DNA of 27,063 nucleotides from JANYJJ01 sp038241115 (GTDB lineage Bacteria; Pseudomonadota; Gammaproteobacteria; Burkholderiales; Burkholderiaceae_C). Below, piece after piece: positions 22,612 to 27,063 of this stretch (position 1 is its first letter; every line of letters begins with the position of its first letter). Both the position numbers and the translations under genes were made by a program. The stretch spans positions 1 through 27,063 of the forward strand of contig JBBRGA010000031.1 of assembly GCA_038241115.1 (NCBI GenBank), written 5' to 3'. Below the pieces are notes generated by a model. The model ran no database searches and was not told the origin of the DNA. It worked only from the letters and a program-made list of their open reading frames with translations.

Positions 22612-23880
22612 GGTTCGCAGACTTCTTCGCTGACCTTGCGTTCCACCGCGCGCTCTGCTGCATGTTCTGCCAATGCTGTCTTGCGTCCGCGCCCCTTCAG
22701 CCACTTGATCGGAACGCTCGCCAGCACGCCGCGCTGCAGCGCCAGCGGCTGCCATTCGCCGGTGGACGTCTTTAGCTGCTTGAGCAGGTAGTTGTCGCGC
22801 TGCGCGTTGTAGGCTCACATGCTCAGCGGCCCGTCTTGCGTGAACGCCATGAAGACGCAGGCGTTGACGCGGTCAGTCTCCAAGTGGCAAGCGTCCATGA
22901 ATTTGTGGGTGAACAAGGTGAGTTTGTGAACGCGGCCGCGCGCTGGGATCAGTTCACCCCTCATGCGCCACAGCAAACCCGCGCCCCACTACAGCGCTGC
23001 AGCCGTCAGGCTGGGGTTGGCCAGGCCCGCTGCCAACAGCGACCTGGCGGCGCGCCAAGGCGTGCCCCGGTCGATTTGCAGATTGGCTGTTTCGCGCATG
23101 AAGCGCCCCACCAAATGGACGCCTTCAAAGGCATCAAACGCGCGTCCGTTCACCACCAACAACACCGCGCTGCGGTTGCAGTCGTGGTGGCCGGCTTTGA
23201 GCTGGAAGGAAGCAAAGCGCACCACGTCGGCGTGGGCCACAAAAAACGCCGACAGCATCGGCACGTCGTCAAAGTTGCCGGCATGCACGGTGTTGAAGAA
23301 CACGCTGATGGGCAAGCCGCGCCCTCGGTTGAGGTATTTCAGGCGCAGCGAGTTCAGGTCTGCTTCTGTTTGGAAGCCACTGCGCTGCTGGGTCGTGTCC
23401 ACATGGAAGGCCACATCCAGCAAACCGGCCGCGGCCAGCTCGGTCAGCAACTCGCGGCTGGCCTTGATGCCGTTGGTCAGCAATGCAGGCCGCAGGCCTT
23501 TGCTGGCCAAGCGCTGCACGATGGCAATCAATTCTTCGCGCTTGCGCAGCGTGGGTTCGCCGCCTGAGACCTGCACATCGGTGCCCGGCCCGTAATGGCC
23601 GGCAATGATGTCGATGCGGCGAAAAATTTCTTCCAAAGGAAAGTCACGCACCGCCTCGGCCGATTCTCTGAGGTAGCACAAGGTGCAGTCCAGATTGCAG
23701 CGCTGCGTGATTTTCAGCGACACACAGGCCACCGCGCACCTTCGGCCGGCCATTTGGTCCGAAGTCCACTGACAGATGTGCCGCATGCGTTAGCGCATGT
23801 CGCCCACCGCGTCGGCTGACGGCTTCGTGAACGGAGTAAAACTCGCCGGGTCGACGGCCGCGGGGCGTGAGCAGAGCCAT
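22608..23880 (-). pseudogene. Radical SAM protein gene with three lesions
   Basis: An N-terminal frame from ATG at 23880 reads MALLTPRGRRPGEFYSVHEA to KVRGGLCV, then the match continues in another frame with SLKITQRCNLDCTLCYL, the CxxxCxxC radical SAM motif, and VSGGEPTLRK. The switch falls in a TGTGTG tract (about 23720-23726); one extra TG would give GLCVSLKITQ, so a 2-nt loss explains it. The second frame then meets TAG (22989-22991), continues with coding-like sequence including VHKLTLFTHKFMDACHLETD, meets TGA (22815-22817) and ends EVCEP at 22608. With the two bases restored the gene is 425 codons including the stop. Its end overlaps the DUF547 start. The substrate is unknown, but a peptide or cofactor modifier is possible. 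Confidence 0.82.
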
Positions 23881-24067
23881 GATCCTGCGCTGGCGCGGTT
23901 TTATGAGTCATGGTGTCGGTACAGCGGCCCATAGAAGTTGGTCTGTGTGAGCCAACGGGCGAGCTTCTTACATCGCGTCCAGCGTCTGAGTTCAAATAGC
24001 GAGTCGTTGGTGACGACGTACCCGTATTTTGTTCAAACCGGCGAGTCGCATCGTCGATCAACTCTTC

Positions 24068-24640
24068 ATGTCCGACCCCTTCAGCGCCTCCGACCAAGCC
24101 GCCATGCGCATCGCCATCGACCAAGCCCGCAACGCGTGGTTGGTGGGCGAGGTGCCGGTGGGCGCGGTGGTGATGCGTCGGGGTCAAGTGATCGCCACCG
24201 GCTACAACCGGCCGATCACGCAGCACGATCCGACGGCTCACGCTGAAATTGTCGCGCTGCGTCACGCGGCCACCTTGCTGGGCAATTACCGCTTGCCCGA
24301 GTGCGAGTTGTTTGTCACCCTGGAACCCTGCGCCATGTGTGCCATGGCGTTGCTGCATGCGCGGTTCAAGCGCGTGGTGTTTGGCGCGATGGAGCCCAAA
24401 ACCGGGGCCGCGGGCTCGGTGCTCAACCTGTTCGATCACACCGTTTTGAATCACCACACCGCCTTGCACGGCGGTGTGTTGGCAGATGAATGCAGTCAGT
24501 TGCTGAAAGACTTTTTTGCTGAGCGACGAGAGCACTATCGGCAGCGCCGCTCGGCAGCTGCTGTGGAGGACGAGCTGGTTGACGTCATCCCCACTGGCGA
24601 CGTGATTGAACTGGTCGTTCCGCCCCCACCCAATTCTTGA
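24068..24640 (+). CDS. tadA: tRNA-specific adenosine deaminase TadA
   Basis: TadA deaminates A34 of tRNA-Arg(ACG) to inosine. From the ATG at 24068 the protein is 190 residues; an in-frame alternative start at 24029 would add 13 residues and is less likely. The zinc deaminase motifs are HAEI (58-61; His58, catalytic Glu60) and PCAMC (87-91; Cys88, Cys91), with GEVPVGAVVMRRG and KTGAAGSVLNLF as typical TadA stretches. A C-terminal extension of about 30 residues (after RREHYRQRR, ending in PPPPNS) goes beyond the usual length of about 160 and shows no recognisable domain. It is divergent from the broken radical SAM gene; 23881-24067 holds no gene. ldcA follows by 28 nt and is probably co-transcribed. 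Confidence 0.95.
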   Translation: MSDPFSASDQAAMRIAIDQARNAWLVGEVPVGAVVMRRGQVIATGYNRPITQHDPTAHAEIVALRHAATLLGNYRLPECELFVTLEPCAMCAMALLHARFKRVVFGAMEPKTGAAGSVLNLFDHTVLNHHTALHGGVLADECSQLLKDFFAERREHYRQRRSAAAVEDELVDVIPTGDVIELVVPPPPNS

Positions 24641-24668
24641 ATCAATCCGAACGATCTCACATCAAGCG

Positions 24669-25595
24669 ATGACTTCCCTGCACCTCTTTACACCCGCCGG
24701 CGTGCTGCTCAAAGCTGCGCCACTGCGGTTGGCCGCCAAACGGCTGAAGGCTTTGGGCTTCGATGTGACCATCGACGAAGCCGCTTTGGTCAAGCACCAA
24801 CGCTTTGCCGGCGACGACGAAACCCGCCTCGCGGCGATTCACCGTGTTGCGAATGCCGCTCCCAGCATCGCCATGGCCACGCGCGGCGGCTACGGCATGT
24901 CGCGCTTGCTCGACCGCATCGATTGGAAACTCATCGCGCGCAGCGTGGAGCGGGGCACTCGCTGGGTCGGTCACAGCGACATCACCGCCTTGCATCTGGG
25001 TCTGCTGGCGCACGCCAAAGGCATCACTTGGGCGGGTCCGCTGGCCTGTGACGATTTTGGTCGCGCTGAGGTCGATGACATCACCGAGCCGTGCTTTTTA
25101 GAGGCCATGACCGGCGAATTGGAGGCAGTGGGTTTCAGAACAGAGCCAGGCTTTGACGCCTTGGAGGCGCGCGGTGTTTTGTGGGGCGGCAACCTGCGCA
25201 TGGTGATGTCGCTTCTGGGCACGCCTCATTGGCCGGCGCGCCGCGTCGTCAAGGGTGGCATTTTGTTTTTGGAAGACGTCAACGAGCAGCCCTACTGCGT
25301 GGAGCGGTGCCTGCTGCAGCTGCACCAGGCCGGCGTGCTGGACGCGCAAAAGGCCGTGGTGCTCGGTGAATTCACGGTGCATCGAAAGTCGCCGATGGAC
25401 AGAGGCTTTTCAATGAAAACGGTGGTGGCGCATTTGCGTTCGCTGACCAAAACCCCCATCCTCACCGGCCTGCCGTTCGGCCATGTGCCCACCAAGGTGT
25501 CATTGCCCGTTGGGGCGAAGGTGGAGTTGCTGGTGCAGGGCAGGGACGTGTTGATCGGCTGGCCGCACGGCCATGACAGCCGCCCAAATGCTTGA
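24669..25595 (+). CDS. ldcA: LD-carboxypeptidase LdcA (muramoyltetrapeptide carboxypeptidase)
   Basis: LdcA removes the terminal D-Ala from murein tetrapeptides during peptidoglycan recycling in the cytoplasm. From the ATG at 24669 the protein is 308 residues of peptidase family S66. The Ser-Glu-His triad is visible: Ser103 in VGHSDITALH, Glu202 in FLEDVNEQPY and His272 in GLPFGHVPTK. ATRGGYGMSRLLD (70-82) and WGGNLRMVMSLLGT (172-185) are conserved S66 blocks. It has no signal peptide. The frame upstream to 24606 overlaps tadA and is rejected. The family also contains MccF-type immunity proteins, but the length and motif spacing fit LdcA. The 179 bp after it (25596-25774) shows no gene. Confidence 0.92.
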   Translation: MTSLHLFTPAGVLLKAAPLRLAAKRLKALGFDVTIDEAALVKHQRFAGDDETRLAAIHRVANAAPSIAMATRGGYGMSRLLDRIDWKLIARSVERGTRWVGHSDITALHLGLLAHAKGITWAGPLACDDFGRAEVDDITEPCFLEAMTGELEAVGFRTEPGFDALEARGVLWGGNLRMVMSLLGTPHWPARRVVKGGILFLEDVNEQPYCVERCLLQLHQAGVLDAQKAVVLGEFTVHRKSPMDRGFSMKTVVAHLRSLTKTPILTGLPFGHVPTKVSLPVGAKVELLVQGRDVLIGWPHGHDSRPNA

Positions 25596-25774
25596 GCGTC
25601 GCAGCGAATTCGCAGAAGGTCAAACCCTGAGCCGGTCTCTGACGAGGTGGCCCTAAACTTGCCTCCAGCCTTCAAGCGACCGCGCCACAAGCCAGTCACC
25701 TCGAAGGCATCTTGTTTTTTGGCAGCCTTGCGCTTACTCGAACGCACAAGCTGCCCGCACCAGAGGAAGACCGC

Positions 25775-27063
25775 ATGCAGGGTCCCGCGTCGTTAAAAGC
25801 ATTTTTTGTGCACCGTCAGAGTCTTGCCTTGCGTTGGATTGCGTTTGCTTCAGCGGCGTGTCTTTTGGGGTTGAGCGGTTGCAACAACAACCCGCAGGCA
25901 TCGGACATCGCGGCGTCCAACACCTTGACCACGGCGGTTAATGAGTCGTCGCCACGGCATCTCGACCCGACAGCGTCTTACTGGTCCAACGACACACCCT
26001 ACACCTACCAAATTTACGAGCCGCTGTACGGCTATCACTACCTCAAGCGTCCGTTTGTGTTGATGCCCAAGGCGGCTCAAGCCGTCGTAAAACCGATCTT
26101 CATTGGCAAAGACGGCAAGACACTGCCTGAGGATGTGGCGGGTGAGTTGGTGGCAGAAAGCGTCTACGACATTCCCATCAAGCCCGGCATCAAATACCAG
26201 CCTCACCCGGCGTTCGCCAAGCTGCCCGATGGCACCTACGCCTACCACGCCTTGAAGCCCGGCGAGCTCGGCAAGCGCCGCACGCCCTTGGAATTTGAGC
26301 AGAGCGGCACGCGTGAATTGGTCGCCGAAGACTTCGTGTACGCGCTAAAGCGCCATGCCACCACGCGCATCACCACGCCCATCTTTGGCACCTTTGCCGA
26401 ATACGTTGAGGGCTTGAAAGAGTACGGCGAGCTGATCAAGGCCGAGGATAAAAAACTGCGTGCGGGCCTAGACCCCGCCAGCCTGGACAAGCCTTTCCTC
26501 GATTTCAGGCGCTGGCCTTTGGCGGGTGCCACCGCACCAGAAAAGCACTTGCTGCGCATACGCATCAAAGGCAAGTATCCGCAGTGGAATTACTGGATGG
26601 CCATGACGTTTTTGGCCCCAGTGCCCTGGGAGGCCGATGCGTTTTATGCGCAACCTGGTTTCGGTGCGGTCGGCCTGACGCTGGACACGTGGCCGGTGGG
26701 AACCGGCCCTTACATGATGACGGAGTTCATCAAAGACCGCCGTCATGTGATGAAGCGCAACCCAAACTACCGCGGCGAGCCTTACCCCTGCGAAGGTGCG
26801 CCGGGCGACAAAGAGGCCGGACTGCTGGACGACTGCGGCAAACCTACGCCTTTTATTGACACCATCGTCTCAACCATCGAGCGTGAGGCCGTGCCACTGC
26901 AGGGCAAGTTTCGCCAAGGCTTCTACGACATCGAAGTGTTCGAACGCAACGACACCGGCTTGGCCTATCTGGTGGCAATGCAAGACTCTGAGGCGGTGCG
27001 CGCCGAATACCTGGAAAAAGGTTTTCGCTTGCCCAAGTTCCCCGACGTGACCAGCTGGTTGAT
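25775..27063 (+). CDS. Peptide-type ABC transporter substrate-binding lipoprotein (3' end outside window)
   Basis: The frame is open from ATG at 25775 to the end of the window, giving 429 visible residues. AGAGGAAGA lies just upstream. The N-terminus has a lipoprotein signal with lipobox LSGC followed by Asn-rich NNNPQ. The mature part matches family 5 solute-binding proteins (OppA/DppA): ESSPRHLDPTASYW, YQIYEPLYGYHYLKRP, VAEDFVYALKRHAT and WPVGTGPYMMTEFIKDRRHV. KRNPNYRGEPYP then fits the family's typical N-P-x-Y-x-G block. The distance between the first and second blocks is longer than in E. coli OppA, as in some proteobacterial extracellular solute-binding proteins. Permease genes would be expected downstream, outside the window. 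The ligand is unknown. Confidence 0.9.
   Translation, partial: MQGPASLKAFFVHRQSLALRWIAFASAACLLGLSGCNNNPQASDIAASNTLTTAVNESSPRHLDPTASYWSNDTPYTYQIYEPLYGYHYLKRPFVLMPKAAQAVVKPIFIGKDGKTLPEDVAGELVAESVYDIPIKPGIKYQPHPAFAKLPDGTYAYHALKPGELGKRRTPLEFEQSGTRELVAEDFVYALKRHATTRITTPIFGTFAEYVEGLKEYGELIKAEDKKLRAGLDPASLDKPFLDFRRWPLAGATAPEKHLLRIRIKGKYPQWNYWMAMTFLAPVPWEADAFYAQPGFGAVGLTLDTWPVGTGPYMMTEFIKDRRHVMKRNPNYRGEPYPCEGAPGDKEAGLLDDCGKPTPFIDTIVSTIEREAVPLQGKFRQGFYDIEVFERNDTGLAYLVAMQDSEAVRAEYLEKGFRLPKFPDVTSWL

Noticed and set aside
22815..22817. TGA as a selenocysteine codon in the radical SAM gene
   Set aside because: The same gene also carries a TAG and a TG-tract frame loss, and I see no convincing SECIS-like hairpin just after the TGA. 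Decay is the simpler explanation.
1..27063. CRISPR arrays, insertion sequences and prophage
   Set aside because: No spaced direct repeats of CRISPR type, no transposase or integrase motif and no phage structural gene were seen on either strand. The tandem repeats here are contiguous, not spacer-separated.

Overview
The window looks like a chromosomal segment of a betaproteobacterium, most likely family Comamonadaceae (Burkholderiales). This rests on high GC with strongly GC-rich third codon positions, a PhaR-type polyhydroxyalkanoate regulator, a 3-hydroxybutyrate dehydrogenase, separate adjacent ispD and ispF, and an EXDD-type RelA. The genus cannot be fixed by reading alone. Most of the window is core metabolism, with one isolated surface-polysaccharide gene, several short tandem repeats and one decayed operon.

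Layout. 1-3987 (minus): mfd, then the 5' end of serB, cut by the window edge. 4118-6281 (plus): ispD, ispF and a bacterial RIO-type kinase form one run; four tandem copies of a 14-bp start-codon unit lie between ispF and the kinase. 6298-8468 (minus): ompR and an envZ-like sensor kinase, with an intrinsic terminator between them. 8669-9382 (plus): exported SIMPL/DUF541 protein. 9431-10201 (minus): 3-hydroxybutyrate dehydrogenase. 10325-13582 (plus): alpha/beta hydrolase overlapping relA by ATGA, then tRNA-Val(GAC), a 15-bp degenerate repeat and a strong terminator. 13813-14943 (plus): an isolated Stealth-family phosphotransferase. 15052-15681 (plus): phaR behind a near-perfect dyad that is probably its operator. 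15910-17694 (minus): a methyl-accepting chemotaxis protein ending in DWETF. 17948-18838 (plus): a DMT/EamA transporter, followed by a hexanucleotide repeat and a 49-residue basic protein. 19409-22022 (plus): rimO and metC.

22095-23880 (minus) holds two overlapping broken genes. A radical SAM protein of about 424 codons carries a 2-nt loss in a TG tract plus in-frame TAG and TGA codons. The DUF547 lipoprotein gene it overlaps by ATGA has lost its middle and its frame. 24068-25595 (plus): tadA and ldcA. 25775-27063 (plus): a peptide-type ABC transporter substrate-binding lipoprotein that runs off the window.

Functional links: bdhA and phaR concern polyhydroxybutyrate turnover; relA beside tRNA-Val links the stringent response to translation; rimO and tadA modify the translation apparatus. 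I see no CRISPR array, prophage, transposase or obvious defence island. The most unusual points are the radical SAM/DUF547 pair, the 14-bp ATG repeat before the RIO kinase, the ompR-envZ terminator, the PhaR dyad and the 49-residue basic protein.
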